A stretch of 64,000 bases of DNA from Liolophura sinensis (GCF_032854445.1 NC_088305.1:26126628-26190627); one strand, 5' to 3'; positions 43,818-56,005 are shown, numbered from the stretch's first letter. A program made the numbers and translations. The notes: generated by a model from the sequence alone, not told the origin.

Positions 43818-43948
43818 AAACATCTGGCTTCCTCTCCGGTTGCACATAGGAAGGTCTTTCAGCAACTTGCGAATGGTCATGTGTTTCGGGTCGGACGGCT
43901 GTAATGATGGCCCACATCATATAAGTGAAATATTCTTGAGTTTGACCA
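43818..43948 (+). mobile_element. SINE family A, facing the previous copy
   Basis: TGGCTTCCTCTCCGGTTGC, AATGATGGCCCACATCATAT and AATATTCTTGAGTTTG. Head-to-head with 43622-43795. Confidence 0.8.
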
Positions 43949-44851
43949 CGTGCACTCGAAGTTATCTCCCTTTATAAGTCAGTCATACGCTGATATATAT
44001 TGACGGGCGTGAAACACCGTTGGCAAGAAACCACGAAACAGCAATAAAAACCATTTGTTTATCGACTGTTATCGCACCTGCTCGCACTAAACACACATCT
44101 TTCTTAATCTCAGTGCATTAAACAGCTCGAATTCCGCGTGAATATCACCTTAGAAGGAAATGTCCAAAGTCTGTCAACTCCATCGTTTATCCCGACGCTC
44201 AGCCATCCATAGCCTCTTTGGCCCTCCTTCGGGTGCTGACGGAGATTCACGAACCGGTGTACATGCGCGTCATACTTGACACAGATATCATCCAGTTTTT
44301 AACCAGCGTATTACAAATCCAAAGCAGATGACACCAAATGTTTATTAATTTATCAGTTGAAAAATAAGGAGGTATAATTTTTCTTAATCTATACATAGGC
44401 ACAATTTAAAAGTTAGAATTGATATACCCATATCATATTTCAACTGCATTTTCATGTCAGCTTACATGAATTGTAGTGCATATAAATTGTTGAAAGTCTG
44501 AAGACAGAAGACAAAAAGAAGAAATAATTGACTGGTTTAAATTCCCACAGGTGTATGTACTCATACTTAATACATCCACAGTTCAGTTAATTATCAGCTA
44601 GAATTGTGTATCCATTTTTGTAGTGTCCCATTTCTACATAGAGAAAACTAAATATAAAAAATGTCTCTATGACAAATGATTTTAAACATTTCCTTCAAAA
44701 GTGATATTAACGAGGAATTCGAGCCGTTTAAAGGACTGGGATTAGGAGAGATGTGTGCCTAGTGTGAGCAGGTGTCATAACAACCGAGAAACAAAGGTTT
44801 TTTATTGCCGTTTCGTGATTTTTTGCCAAAGGTGTTTCGCGCCTGTCCATA
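43949..44851. other. No gene recognised
   Basis: AT-rich spacer before the Tc1 element; no SLC23 exon found here. Confidence 0.45.
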
Positions 44852-46338
44852 TAAACTAACGGCCAAAAGAAACTTCAAGACTCCGTGAGTTAAATTTAAC
44901 CAGCCTTTTCAGCAAATTAATACCAAATTATTGTAGGAAAACAGTGTACGAGGCATATTCCCATGTGCGACAAGCGTCATATATGCCCACACGGAGACAA
45001 CAAAGATAGTTGAAAAATCATGTGACCCATGGATGGCAACTGCACATGTAATAAGTGTCTAAAAACGTTACACACAGTGTGCTGGACTTGGACACTGACT
45101 AAAAACTACCAAAGTAATGCCTCGATTGACTCCAGAACACCGCGAGAGGGCCCTGGGTATGGTATCTATGGGAGCCACCCATGCCCACATTGCATGGACC
45201 TACGGCTGCTCTCGTGTCAAACTTGATGCAAGGTTACAGGCAGACAGGGCAGACATCGGACAGGCCAAGAACAGACAGGCCTAGTATAACTACGCCCAGA
45301 GAAGTTGGGTACCTGTGCACCTTACATCTGAGGAACCGCTTCCTGACAGTGACGCCATCGTCAATCAACACCTAAGGTCACCGGGTGAGTCGGCAGACCG
45401 TGTCCAGGAGCCCATAGCTCACGGAATTAGAGCCTATCTACCATTCAGAGGGCAGTTGTTGACAGTCGAACATCGTCGCCAGAGGTTGCGCTGGGCTCGA
45501 ATTGTACGCCGTTGGCGGCGACGTGATTGGCGTCTTGTTTACACGGATGAAAGCCGCTTCTCCCTGTTCCGAGCCGATGGCAGACAGCGAGTTTAGCGTC
45601 GAAGAGGTAAACGAACGGCTGCATCATGCGTCCAGGAGGTGGCACCATTTGGTGGCGGCAGCGTGATGGTGTGGGGTGGGATTTGTGGAGAGGAACGGAC
45701 ACCACCGGTCATCATTTACGGGAACCTAACAGCTCAACGTTACGTGGATGAAATTCTACGTCCTTGTTTCCTGCCATTCCTTCAACAGCAGCCACGTCAT
45801 GTCCTGTACCAGCATGGCAACGCCATACCTCAGTTCTGCAGAACTTCCTGGACTCTAACGACGTCAGCGTCTTGCCGTGGTCTGCACGTTCCCCAGATAT
45901 GTCCCCACAGAACACCTTTGGGACATCATGGGTCGTCGAGTAAGACAACGGCCACACCTTGCAGCCAACCGACAAGAACTCACGTCATCTCATCAGACGA
46001 ATGCCTTTTTCTATGCGTCAGAGAGTTTTTGTATGCATTGAAGCAAGGGGTGGCCACAAGCGATGTTGATCGGTTTTGATATTGACTGATTTTAAAAATA
46101 ATCAACATTTGGTACTCTGCCCGTTGTTAACTAAGAGGCAATGGCTATTTTTCAACCCCTGCAATGTTTGTTCACTTGTAAAATGATTTGAGGGCTGCTT
46201 TGTCCATTCTTACTCAAGACTTTCAAATTCTAAAGTCATTAGTCTTTTCAATATATTAAACTTCAATCACCCTGTTTTTGGTTTGGCAAAATAAATTGAT
46301 TTGAACTCTTTGTAAAGTTTCTTTTGGTTGTCAGTTTA
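44852..46338 (+). mobile_element. Tc1/mariner-type DNA transposon (decayed)
   Basis: Inverted ends TAAACTAACGGCCAAAAGAA (44852 on) and TAAACTGACAACCAAAAGAA (from 46338, minus strand), 23 of the first 26 bases alike, flanked by TA on both sides as Tc1 elements require. Length 1487 bp. Carries one transposase relic. Confidence 0.88.
45117..46079 (+). pseudogene. Tc1-like transposase, multiple lesions
   Basis: ATG 45117 starts MPRLTPEHRERALGMVSMGA, a helix-turn-helix region. A TAG follows after 55 codons and the frame changes repeatedly. Conserved blocks are recognisable: RQRLRWARIVRRWRRRDW, YTDESRFSLFRADGRQRV (first catalytic Asp), FGGGSVMVWGGICG, GNLTAQRYVDEILRP, then VLYQHGNAIPQ where active relatives have QDNA.PH (second Asp replaced by Gly), and EHLWDIMGRRVRQRPH in another frame. 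Clearly inactive. Confidence 0.88.
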
Positions 46339-47060
46339 TATAAATTAGTGTTTGACAGACGAATAAAGGGAGATAACTTCGAGTGCCTATTGTATGGCGT
46401 AAAACTCTAATAAAACAAGTAAATTATAAGTGAACAAATGTTGACTAAAGCTTTAATCTTCTCGTCCTCGGATCGTCAGTATTCTTTGGAATAAGTCTGT
46501 CTTCCTGGATGCAAAGTAACCCTGGTGTCAACCAAACCCGTCAGTGTTTCCTTTTGTTGTCATTTAGGAAACAAATATAAAATTCTGCTGAACAAAACTA
46601 ACAAAGCGAAGTCCGGTTTCTTTAAAGACGCTGTGCAGAAGAGTTCTAGTAAAAATGAATCAGCAGTGAATTCTTGCTATTATTTTAGAATAGCCCATAT
46701 AGTTACTTTTCGCAAATTATCATCCTGGTCTGTGCACGTGCTACCTTTCAAAATCGGCAATACAGTTCCAGAAATTCATAAAGTCGCTACCACGATAATA
46801 TCTAAAACCTTAGAATCATTTTGACATAATAAATAACACAGGTAGGAGTTTGAGTGTTTACTGAAATGCAATGATTTGAGCAATATCCTTGGTAAATACA
46901 GAATTTTTTTACCCAAAAATCTCCGGTAGATAGCCCCTTTAATCATTTTTGTCTATCGTAGCTACCGATTTGCAACAGATGTGAACACAGGATCACGTAA
47001 AAAGGTATACGATGACAGTGCTCTATGTTCTAAATTTTTATTCGGGTATTTCCTCCTCAG
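46339..47060. other. No firm gene
   Basis: A 99-codon plus frame (46525-46824) has no recognised motif. Just upstream of the next exon, ACAGATGTGAACACAGG near 46974 may be a decayed piece of the SLC23 (P).(A)(V/I).TG block. Confidence 0.35.
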
Positions 47061-47156
47061 GTAGTCACATTGCTGATCAGATTCTTAAATTGTTATGTAT
47101 CACCAGTATGTTTGTCGGGGGCTTTTGCAACTTTGTCTTGGATAACACGGTTCCAG
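47061..47156 (+). pseudogene. SLC23-like transporter, MFVGGF...LDNTVPG exon
   Basis: Acceptor TTTCCTCCTCAG|, 96 nt reading SHIADQILKLLCITSMFVGG and FCNFVLDNTVPG. SLC23 proteins have (A..)DQIL.VLL...MFVGG...F.LDNT(V/I)PG near the C-terminal TM segments. The donor side is CCAG|GCGTGAG: a GC rather than GT donor, or a mutated site. It is either the 3' continuation of the broken copy or a separate partial copy. Confidence 0.68.
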
Positions 47157-48311
47157 GCGTGAGATGGAATTCATTCCGTTTTTTTTATTTATTTACTGTA
47201 ACTACTTCCTTAAAATACTGAACAAGACATGTTTGAGTATTTCCGTTCCAGTGCAATTGTGTGCTTACACCTAAACGGATACCCTGGGAATAGGAAAGAA
47301 GGGTATTGTTTTTAACAATCTACATTCAGCTTGACATGATTAGATGTTGTTTTCCTCGATAAATACAGGCACAGAAGAAGAATCGTAGAATTTTGAAAAG
47401 GTGCGAGATGATCAACGCATGAAATCCTCGCCTTTTATGTGGGACACGTTTGGTTTCCCCTTCATTCAGATGTCCTCATAGGTGGCGTTGGACAAGCTAT
47501 ATCCCATTCTGTTCCGGATTTAAAGGTCTTGAGAGATGTTCTACTGCCAAACGCCATTAAGGATGCAGATTTTTATTAAAATTTTTATTTATTAATTTTA
47601 TTGAAATCTCGAGCTATCACGCTTTGTAGGTCATGTGACATTAACAGCATGAACAAGAATTCGTCGATCTCATGAGTTTTAAACATCCACCGTCTTATTA
47701 TGGTCATTGTTTGTTTTTTTCCATCCCATTATGTTGCACTAATTTTCGTGTAATTTGCTACCATAATAAACATTTACATGAACAGTTAGAATAAAACACT
47801 AAGTGAGGAAAACTAACAAGAGGCCGTATTTCACCGGATATGTGAGACTATTTACCAATTATCACCACTGTTGTGATGTACAATGGTGTACATCTTTAAG
47901 TATGTGCATGTGTGGATGGTGTGTTAAAACTCGTGAAAGGGAAAGCTGGCCAGATGCAGGACAAACTGCCACTTTATTGAAGAGATGCCTAATCAAGGCT
48001 ATATCTGGAGTATCCATTTCTGACATGTATTTACTCTCATAGAACGCATGCGCTAAAATGTCTACATGTTCTACCAGATAAAATGATACACGCATTTAAT
48101 AAAATCTGTAAATATTGTAAGAAAAATTAAACCAAAATCAAAAAGCAACGTGAAAACTTATTTGCACATGTATGGTCTTCTTATTTTTTTTCGATTTTTT
48201 CTGTGTGGAGGAAAGGGTATTTGAGTTTATTTGTAGATATACGATTCGTATTTATGAGAAGACAGTAACATTCCAAAAGTCCAATTCCTCAGATTTATAT
48301 ACTGTGAAAAA
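47157..48311. other. No gene recognised
   Basis: AT-rich; short frames only (for example 47803-48042), without splice or domain support. Confidence 0.45.
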
Positions 48312-48492
48312 AAATCCAGCTCATGCTGGTTTCCCTCTCCGGTCATAGGTGCGAAGGTCTGACAACAACCTGCGGAAGGAGGTGGATTTTCCTAAGTTTT
48401 CTTCCAACATAATTATGCTGATCGCCGTCGTATAAGAGAAATATTCTTGAGTACGGCGTAAAACACCAATCAAATAGATAAATAAATAAAAA
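48312..48492 (+). mobile_element. SINE family A
   Basis: TCCAGCTCATGCTGGTTTCC, GCTGATCGCCGTCGTATAAG, AACACCAATCAAATAGATAA tail. Confidence 0.9.
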
Positions 48493-49337
48493 CCAGAGAT
48501 TTTGTAATAGATAAACCTACTCAGAAAAAGACACATGTCACACCATAGATGTTCTACATGGGAGCCCACTACGCTTACGAGGAATAGATCATTGACGATC
48601 GGGTTTCCTTGACCTACCTATACAACCTCACATGTTTACTTCAATTCTTTAAGTTAGGCAACATTTCTACACCTCTGACCTTCTCAGCAGGACCTCTTAC
48701 CAGGTGTATCTGTGATATAAGTCTGTCGCTGGGGTCGTGACTTCGTATGATTATGAACCAGCAGGTGGGGACAAAGTTCAGGTAAGATTTTACTGCTTTT
48801 CTTTAAGTCTCAAAATAACTACTTATTTATATGGGGAGCTGGAGAAGCCACCACGTGAATTTACAGTGAATAAAAAATGTTAAATGTTAAAATTTTATTA
48901 AGATTTACTAAGTGTTCAAATGATACGCGGTAAATGAAATGAAATATATGTATGTCAACACCTTAAACTGTAGTGACGTGTAATGAGTGTTTGAAGGTCG
49001 TAACGCAATGTTAGACTACACAATTTTTATTTATTATTTATCATGCGGGACACAACACCTAAAAGTGGTTAATTTCAAATCATTTTTGTACAACGTTAAA
49101 TCTCGGACACTTAGGAAAGTGTTTTTTCTCTAACGTTATATGTGTAATAATATTCAGCAATTGTAGATTCTGTTTCCAAAAAAAATAGTTCACGTTCCAA
49201 TATCTTACCAATGCGCATGAGTAGACATTACACTAGTAAACGTCAGAAGAATTTCATTTAAAAGTAGAATTCTACGTAGAAATGATCTCAACCCCACTGG
49301 CATCCAGCATTGTCAATATGGCCCTTAACAACCGAAT
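48493..49337. other. Spacer with a weak candidate exon
   Basis: At 48693-48781 an acceptor-like CTTCTCAGCAG| and a donor (GTTCAG|GTAAGA) flank a block holding an ATG (MIMNQQVGTKF). Support is too thin for a gene call. Confidence 0.25.
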
Positions 49338-49588
49338 TGATTTATTTATTTATTTGAGTCGTGTTTTAACGCCGTACTCAGGAATATTTCACTTATACGA
49401 CGGCGGCCAGCATTATGGTGGAAGGAAACCCACGATCATCCGCAGGTTTGCTGGCAGACCTTCCCACTCACGGCCGGAGAGGAAGCCAGCATGAGCTGGA
49501 CTTGAACTCACAGCGACCGCATGGTGAGAGTCTTCTGGGGAATTACGCTGCGCTAGCGCGCTAATCAACTGAGCCGCGGAAGCCCCCT
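49338..49588 (-). mobile_element. SINE family A, near full length with tRNA head
   Basis: Read on the minus strand it starts GGGGGCTTCCGCGGCTCAGT, with an A-box-like GGCTCAGTTGATTAGCGCG and a B-box-like TGTGAGTTCAAGTCC, then the core and the GTCGTATAAGTGAAATATTC 3' end with an AAATAAAT tail. This copy defines the family as tRNA-derived. Confidence 0.93.
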
Positions 49589-50404
49589 TTTCAAATACTA
49601 GTACTCCAAATGTTGCCAATGTGAGAAAAGAGTGACGTCATCAATGCTCTTAGGGTACAAAATTGAACAGCAAAATAGAGTTTGTACTAAGGTGAACTGG
49701 TGGGTCTAATTTGTGGCATTCTGATTGCGAACATTTTGGATATCTCGAGGCCTGGTTATGTAAATGTGACAGAAATTGTATAATCTACCACCAGACTTAC
49801 ACAGATTGTATGTAAGCTTAAATCAATTCAGATTTACTTTTCCGCATAATTAATCATAGATCAAGTCACTCAGTGTACCCATGTCGTGACCTATAAAGAG
49901 TACAACCGATTGGCTAAAACATCCATCGTGACGGTGTTAAACTCAAACTTCATGTAACACTGTCATGAAAGATCAACCCCGTATTATTTTAGCTATGCAA
50001 ATAATGCGGCTCAGCCAGCACGATAAAGCATTCGTTGATGCTAACTGTGATGTACCGTTGTTGTTTTTTTTTTATATATATTATTTGTTTGAAATGACAC
50101 CGCGCGAATCTTGGAAAAGAATCGGTAGTTATTACATTACTATAGTCTATTCCTTTTAGAGAGTCGCCTACATTCAGCTGTCTGTAAAATTAATCATCCT
50201 CGTCACCACAATTGCCTTTAGTCAGTGGCACTTTACAACATGAGCTCTACGCATTGATATGTGGAACGTCCATATCATTGCAAGGACAATAAAGTTAGAA
50301 CACTGTTTCTAATTCATGATGTTAAAGTCCATATGCTAGGTTTCGACGGCAAAAACCCATTTCCTCAAGTGACGTCATAATTATATAAAAACCAAATAAT
50401 ACAG
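49589..50404. other. No gene recognised
   Basis: A 64-codon plus frame at 49965-50159 is unidentified. Confidence 0.4.
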
Positions 50405-50486
50405 ATTTGTGTTTTACTGATGATCGTACTGGGCTGTCTTGGCAAGTTCGGGGCTTTGTTCGCTACTATTCCTATACCAATAATGG
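50405..50486 (+). pseudogene. SLC23-like transporter (second partial copy), LGKFGALF exon
   Basis: Reads ICVLLMIVLGCLGKFGALFA then TIPIPIMG with donor ATGG|GTGAGT. Homologous to 43190-43317 but without frameshifts (GKFGALFATIPIPI against GKLGALF-broken). The 5' edge is degenerate: the SRRVIQ codons are replaced by AACCAAATAATACAG. Open in itself, but no transporter N-terminus is present for this copy. Confidence 0.62.
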
Positions 50487-50829
50487 GTGAGTGTTCGTCA
50501 TTATGTTTGGACATTCGACGGTTTTGTTGGATTTCTGAAATATTTAAATCAGTCTCAGTTGGCTTCAATTTAATTTATTATGTTCTTAGATTAACCATCT
50601 TCAATCTTTTGTATAACAGCACGTTGGTGGCATGGACCAATGTATACATACATAAATACCATAAGATCGAGTCATTGGCAGTCAGTGATATGGCTAACTT
50701 GATATTTTGTGTCAGAAAATTTTACCAAATTTAACGACAGAAGAGTATCGAATTCAGCCAAAGAACGAAATTAGGATTAAATGACATAAAAAGCTCATCC
50801 AAAATGTGATACGAAACTTCTCTTAATTG

Positions 50830-50874
50830 ACGTATCAGCATGGATGGTAGAGAAGCAGAGTGCTGTCCATACGG
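50830..50874 (+). pseudogene. SLC23-like transporter (second copy), small exon remnant
   Basis: VSAWMVEKQSAVHTG ending at donor ACGG|GTGAGT corresponds to the family's P.W(M/L)......(A)(I/V).TG segment just before DQIL. The upstream half of the exon (GLSNLQF..LNS.RN) is not readable; frames there contain stops. Its last base completes the Gly codon of 51567. Confidence 0.48.
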
Positions 50875-51566
50875 GTGAGTTCAACATGCCTAAAGAGGCT
50901 ATAACGGAGCACTTCGGTAAACAAAGTCCATATTATTGAAATCAATGTTTGCCGTTTATCAAACATAGCTCAAATTATTGTTTTTAAAAAAGATCGGACA
51001 TGCATCTATACTATTTGTGGTATTAAAATGATCCTAAAACTTAAAAACATTATAAAGCGGCCAGTATTACTATAAATTTTACGAAACTTTATTACAGATT
51101 TTGAACGGGAATACATGCATTCATTTGACGAGTATCGTGTGCAGGCAATTATTTGAGCTTTTCTAAATTAATAGTAAAAATTTGATCGAATTTTTGTTCA
51201 TGGATTTTTAGCCAAAAATCACCTGTAATGTCTCTTCAACCCGCCCCATGTTTGTAAACCGTCTGGCTGGAAAACAACCATCAACAAAAATTCTCTTGAC
51301 ATTAACATCCCCAAAGCTTAAAGTAAAAGGAAAACAAAACCTGAAAAATATGTCACTGGAGAAAACAGTGAAAACATTGTCCACAATGAATTATTACATG
51401 TATTTTAAGATTTTAGGTTTTTTACGGAACAAACGATAGGCTGATGGAGCGTTTTGCTTTGAATGACGCAACAGTAGCGTTTTCATCCTATTTAAATCGT
51501 TCATAAAAATCAAAAAATGTTAAGTAAACTTTTCACACCTGACCTGTTCCCACTCTTACCTTTCAG

Positions 51567-51656
51567 GAAGTGACATCGCAGACCAAATTTTAACAGTGGC
51601 ACTGGAATTTTTGTTGGCGGGGTTTTCTGGGTTTGTCCTGGATAACACTACTCCAG
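51567..51656 (+). pseudogene. SLC23-like transporter (second copy), LDNTTPG exon
   Basis: Acceptor TTACCTTTCAG|, 90 nt, donor CCAG|GTTAGA. Reads SDIADQILTVALEFLLAGFS then GFVLDNTTPG. Paralogue of 47061-47156, two codons shorter around the MFVGG motif. Splice sites are good and the frame open, but the following C-terminal exons are not found before 55 kb. Confidence 0.66.
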
Positions 51657-51689
51657 GTTAGATGAAACGAAATTATGGCGGCAATCATT

Positions 51690-51975
51690 GATTGATTTAT
51701 TTATTTGATTGTTTAAACGCCGTATTTAAGAAATTTTTTATACTATGGCAGCCAGCATTATAGTGGGAGGAAAGCTGGCAGAGCATTATGGTGGGAGGAA
51801 ACCTGGCAGAGCCACGGGAAACCCACAACAAATCCGCGATTTTCTGACAGACCTACCGGCATACATATACAGCATGAGCTGGGCTTGAACTCACAGTTAC
51901 AGCATTGGTGAGAGGCTTCTGGGTCATTGTGCTTCACTGGCACGATAACCAATTCAGCCACGGAGCCCGCCCCAA
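51690..51975 (-). mobile_element. SINE family A, full length with internal duplication
   Basis: Contains GGGAGGAAASCTGGCAGAGC twice in tandem (about 51768-51812) and ends with the tRNA-like head (CACGATAACCAATTCAGCCAC). Confidence 0.9.
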
Positions 51976-53174
51976 ACTCCTCAACCTCGAGTAACTTTTT
52001 TTCTATTTTTTTGGCATATCTTTCTTAATTTTCCATAAAGTCATATTTTTCATGTATTCTTCAATGAGCTGTTGGCTTCGAGAACTGCACACTATCGGGG
52101 TCACTTTCATGAACACGTTCAGCGTGGCTGACAGTGATCTCTCCAAGACGGACTTATGGACTTATGGACATTCAAAGTTATTAATGTGGATATATATGTA
52201 TCATTATTTATTTGATCTATTTGGGTCTAATTCATTGGGGTCTTTTCTGTCCTTTTTTTGTTTTTTGTTTTGTTTTTTTTTTTGTTTGTTTGTTTTTGTT
52301 TTGTTTTTTGGGTTTTTTGTTGAGCAGGTTAGCAGGAGCCTCTTACCAATGCGGTCACTGTGAGTTCAAGTCAGCTCATGCTGCCTTCATGCAGGCTTAA
52401 GCCTGTTTAACCTATAACTCCTATAATTCATAGGCGAATGTAGTATATAGATTTTTATCTGAAAATATGATGGATTCGACGAACACCTATATACGTCTAC
52501 GCTGTGCGATTCCCCCATCTTCCGGTATACGCGCGAGCCACGAACCCGCTTAAGCCCTACAGCTTCGGGTTTGACCGAGTGATCGCTGGACTTAGACCGT
52601 TTATTATTGCCGCCTTGGTGTTACTTTCCACACGCCCTTAAGTCTATTCTACATGTATAAATTTCTTTTGATTTTGTACACACAAAATTGATAACAAAAT
52701 GTGTCTGAACATACTATAGAACTAGACAAATATACGATAAAAGAAAAAAAATACAGCATCCCTTTCTTTGGTAAGCAGACTTTGATCATTGAAACACATA
52801 ATCATTGGATTCAAATATCAAATTATTGAGCAAAAAACCTGACTTTCACCAAGAAATGAACCAAACTTTGACTTAAGTTAGGCAGGGCTTTGTGGGAATC
52901 GGCACCAGAGTTCATATTTCTCAAGTGTCTTAAGATTTAAATGAAAAATTCAAACACTACTACAGTTAAAATGACTTGCTCTAGGATGTTTATAATTCGT
53001 ACACATTACACATTACACAATATCACATTACAAACAAATTGTTCACCACGTATTAAGTTTTGCAAAGATATTTATACAGTCGACTAAAATGTACACGATT
53101 ATGCAGATTCAAAAATTTACATAAATATCCGTTATGAGATGAACAATGAATTGCATGTTGATTTTGGGACACAA
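51976..53174. other. No gene; SINE head fragment and poly(T)
   Basis: 52256-52320 is a T-rich tract. 52320-52400 is a sense family A head (TTAGCAGGAGCCTCTTACC, GTGAGTTCAAGTCAGC). The remainder is AT-rich. Confidence 0.55.
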
Positions 53175-53387
53175 TTAATTATACTTTTTAGAAAACAATT
53201 TATTAGGATTCGGGCTGGTTTTTTGCAGGACAAGACACATATGCTTGCGCTTCAAATAGTGCCGGACCAATTCACGTTTTATTCGGAACACATCACAAAC
53301 TACTGGTGACAAAAAGGTCCTTTCTGAGGCCTCTGCTACGAAACTCTCAGCCATAACTATTATTTGTTCTATACGCCCATAAACCAA
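53175..53387 (-). CDS. Unidentified 70-codon ORF
   Basis: A minus-strand frame with coding-like composition (AEASERTFLSPVVCDVFRIK then RELVRHYLKRKHMCLVLQKT) ending KLFSKKYN. No splice site, domain or neighbour supports it. It may be a chance frame or a decayed gene. Confidence 0.22.
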   Translation of the reverse strand: MVYGRIEQIIVMAESFVAEASERTFLSPVVCDVFRIKRELVRHYLKRKHMCLVLQKTSPNPNKLFSKKYN

Positions 53388-53655
53388 AATACTATGAATA
53401 TTAAAAAATAATGATAATAATTAGCTAATAATTCAGTTACACTGTAATTTAATCCTAATAAATGTGTTGCAACGCCTAGCGAAAAACTCATCACCTTTTA
53501 TATACAAATATATGGGGTTTTTTCTTTCAAATGCAATATTGTAATTATTCATTCATGGACGCTTGATTACTTAAATGGCGATGAATTACTTTATATGACG
53601 ACGGTAAGGTTTTCGGCTTTTTCGCTTTCACTTTCACTTTCACGGTATCAGTTTA
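53388..53655. other. No gene recognised
   Basis: AT-rich, with TTTCACTTTCACTTTCACGG near 53622. Confidence 0.5.
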
Positions 53656-53860
53656 ATTAGTGAAGGAAGTCAGAGCGTAAACCACTGACCTTTATTAAGT
53701 TACTGGCGAACTTTCCCGCATGTGACGTACAGATATGAATACCCACCAGTGAAAGACAAGAGTGCACAAACGTCATCAGGAGTGTCGCCCACCGCTTAAT
53801 GACACAAAAACGCCGCAAACAGTAACAGAACGTGCCCTACCAATTTTGGTTTACAACGGT
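53656..53860. mobile_element. Family B SINE-like fragment
   Basis: GTAAACCACTGACCTTTAT, GAACTTTCCCGCATGTGACG, ACAGATATGAATACCCACCA, as in the 13.3-kb copy. Confidence 0.62.
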
Positions 53861-54169
53861 ACATTGTCGACGCAAAGGCCAATTATGCAGGATCTTGGAT
53901 AAAAACATTATAACTAATTTAGAATAAATTCAGCCTTCTTCTGAAAGTATAAACTTGTTACCTCCAGAACGTGAACAGAGCCCATTACATTGTTTTTTTA
54001 TAAAAAAAAATAAGTGTAAAACTATCGCGTTAAGGTAACCACCTTGATCTATATAGGCTATTCCGAGTCAAGACAGAGTTCATATATAGGCTGCTGTGTT
54101 TAGACTTGTTTTTATGCAAAATAGGTGAATGCGATACCATACATTTACTTTCGTCGTACCTTTTATGGC
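53861..54169. other. No gene recognised
   Basis: AT-rich spacer. Confidence 0.5.
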
Positions 54170-54510
54170 TTTATCAATGACCCAGAATGACAGTTACATT
54201 GGTGACGTCCATCATCCTGACTGGCCGTTACACTGGTGACATCCATCACCCAGAATGACAGTTACATTGGTGACGTACATCACCCAGAGTGACAATTACA
54301 TTGGTGACGTCCATCACCCAGAATGACAGTTACATTGGTGATGTCCATCACCCTGACTGGCCGTTACAATGGTGATGTCCATCACCCAGACTGAAAGTTG
54401 CATTGGTGGCGCTCATCACCCAGACTGAAAGTTGCATTGGTGGCGCTCATCACCCAGACTGACAGTTACATTGTGGAGCTCATCGCCCAGACTGACAGTT
54501 ACATTGGCGC
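54170..54510. repeat. 34-bp minisatellite, about 10 copies
   Basis: Units like CACCCAGAATGACAGTTACA then TTGGTGACGTCCAT, with variants TGGCCGTTACA and GAAAGTTGCA. Many units carry the core GGTGACGT. Confidence 0.93.
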
Positions 54511-55456
54511 AGTCCGGTTATACTAGACCGTACCACTGTAGCTTCAATGTGTAGACAAGATGTTATTGTTCGGCTAGCAAGATCCTCTATATAGCCTATC
54601 TACAATGGGTTGTACCCTGGACGCTGCTCCAGGCTATATATCGTAGATAGATGATAGTCGTATACATGTATATCACCTTTGGACATACCACCAATCAGCA
54701 CGACTGTACCAACCCACTGTGTGCAGGCAGTGCAAATAACACACGACTGGCTTAAATAAAGGCCATGTCACTTTATGATTATTTACAATTCAACATCACC
54801 TTTTCACCATATATGTAAGGCGTCATTGAGAGCGCAACGCGACGAGAACGCCTTTGTATTACCACTGTGTACACATACTTGTTAGTGTCAGTTTCACTAT
54901 CTCAGAGCTGTGAGTCTTTCAATGAATTTCTGCCACACGTTGATGTCCCACTAGCTAGACTTGCAATTCTAAGGGTTTTTCTGAACTGTGGACATCTGAT
55001 TACTCTTCCAACCCTCCACCCCCCCCCCCCCCACCCCCACCACACACACACACACCCCGGAAAATTGATTTGATTGAAGAACAAATCTCGTCGGAAAGAA
55101 AGTACACTTGCTGTTTCGTTCAAAAACGACGTCACATCATAAATATTTATAACACGGAATCATCAACATTGACTGAGCATTATTGTATGTTCGCTGTGCT
55201 GTCTTTGGTTTGAAAACTGTACTGCAGAGATGCAGTAGCGCGTGAGCATGTTCTATCACTATGGTTACGAGTCGCTCAAGAAGTGTCCACGAGAATTTCC
55301 ACCACTTTGCATTTGTTGCCAAAATATTCTTACATTCTCGTGTGTCTCACAAACCACTTGTCACAAACCGCTTGTCACAAAGAACTTGTCATAAACCACT
55401 TGTCCTAAGCCGCTTGTCACAAACCACTTGGTCCCTTCAAAACCTCTTTACGTGTT
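54511..55456. other. 3' flank of the dehydrogenase gene with simple repeats
   Basis: A C-rich/CA tract at 55013-55055 and a repeat of CACAAACCACTTGT at 55345-55432 (about six copies). No further gene seen. Confidence 0.55.
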
Positions 55457-55565
55457 TCACCTCTCTGACGTCACTTCCTTAAGTCCCATTATGGCGTCAT
55501 CAGTAAGGTAATCCTTCAAACAGTCAAGCGTGTATTTCCACAATTGCTCTTGGTATTCTGTATTT
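55457..55565 (-). CDS. Short-chain dehydrogenase (retinol dehydrogenase-like), last exon
   Basis: Acceptor CTCTGTTCCAG| at 55566, one base completing Arg, then NTEYQEQLWKYTLDCLKDYL and TDDAIMGLKEVTSER to TGA at 55457-55459. SDR retinol dehydrogenases of the RDH11-14 group end with a helix of the type (D)...(A)..LW..S..L. The phase fits exon 56007-56133. Confidence 0.75.
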
Positions 55566-55739
55566 CTGGAACAGAGAGATAAACGAAACTAATTGCTTGA
55601 ATGAAGATTTATTGATTTATAAGGGATGTAAATTAATTGATTGTTTGAATCATGGATTAACCGATTGGACCCCAGGTGAAACAAAATGATGGATCACGTG
55701 ACCAAACCCAAAGCTTGTATCCAATGTGCTTAGCTTACC

Positions 55740-56005
55740 TTTAAAGAGTGGAACCAAGCCTTAGCCTGCCTTTAAACAGTATAATCTATGCACATGTATT
55801 AAGCTTGCTTTGAGGGAGTGTAATCAATGTGTTTATATTGCTTTGAGAAAGTGTAATCAATGAGATTGTATTGCTTTAAAACAGTGTAATCAATGTGTTT
55901 AGCTTGCATTTAGAGAGTCTAATGCACGTATTTGTCTTGCTTTGAGAAAGTGTAATGAACGTGTTTGTCTTGCCTCGAGAGCGTATCATCATTGTGTTTA
56001 GCTTA
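55740..56005. repeat. Degenerate repeat, about 38 bp, in the dehydrogenase intron
   Basis: Recurrent GTGTAATCAATGTGTTTAGC then TTGCTTTGAGA with substitutions; six or seven copies leading up to the donor of the 56007 exon. Confidence 0.65.

Noticed and set aside
49500-49590. tRNA-like A and B boxes, possible tRNA genes here and at 13.6, 30.0, 33.35 and 51.9 kb
   Set aside because: Each box belongs to a SINE-type element with a body and tail, and no complete cloverleaf with an acceptor stem can be drawn.
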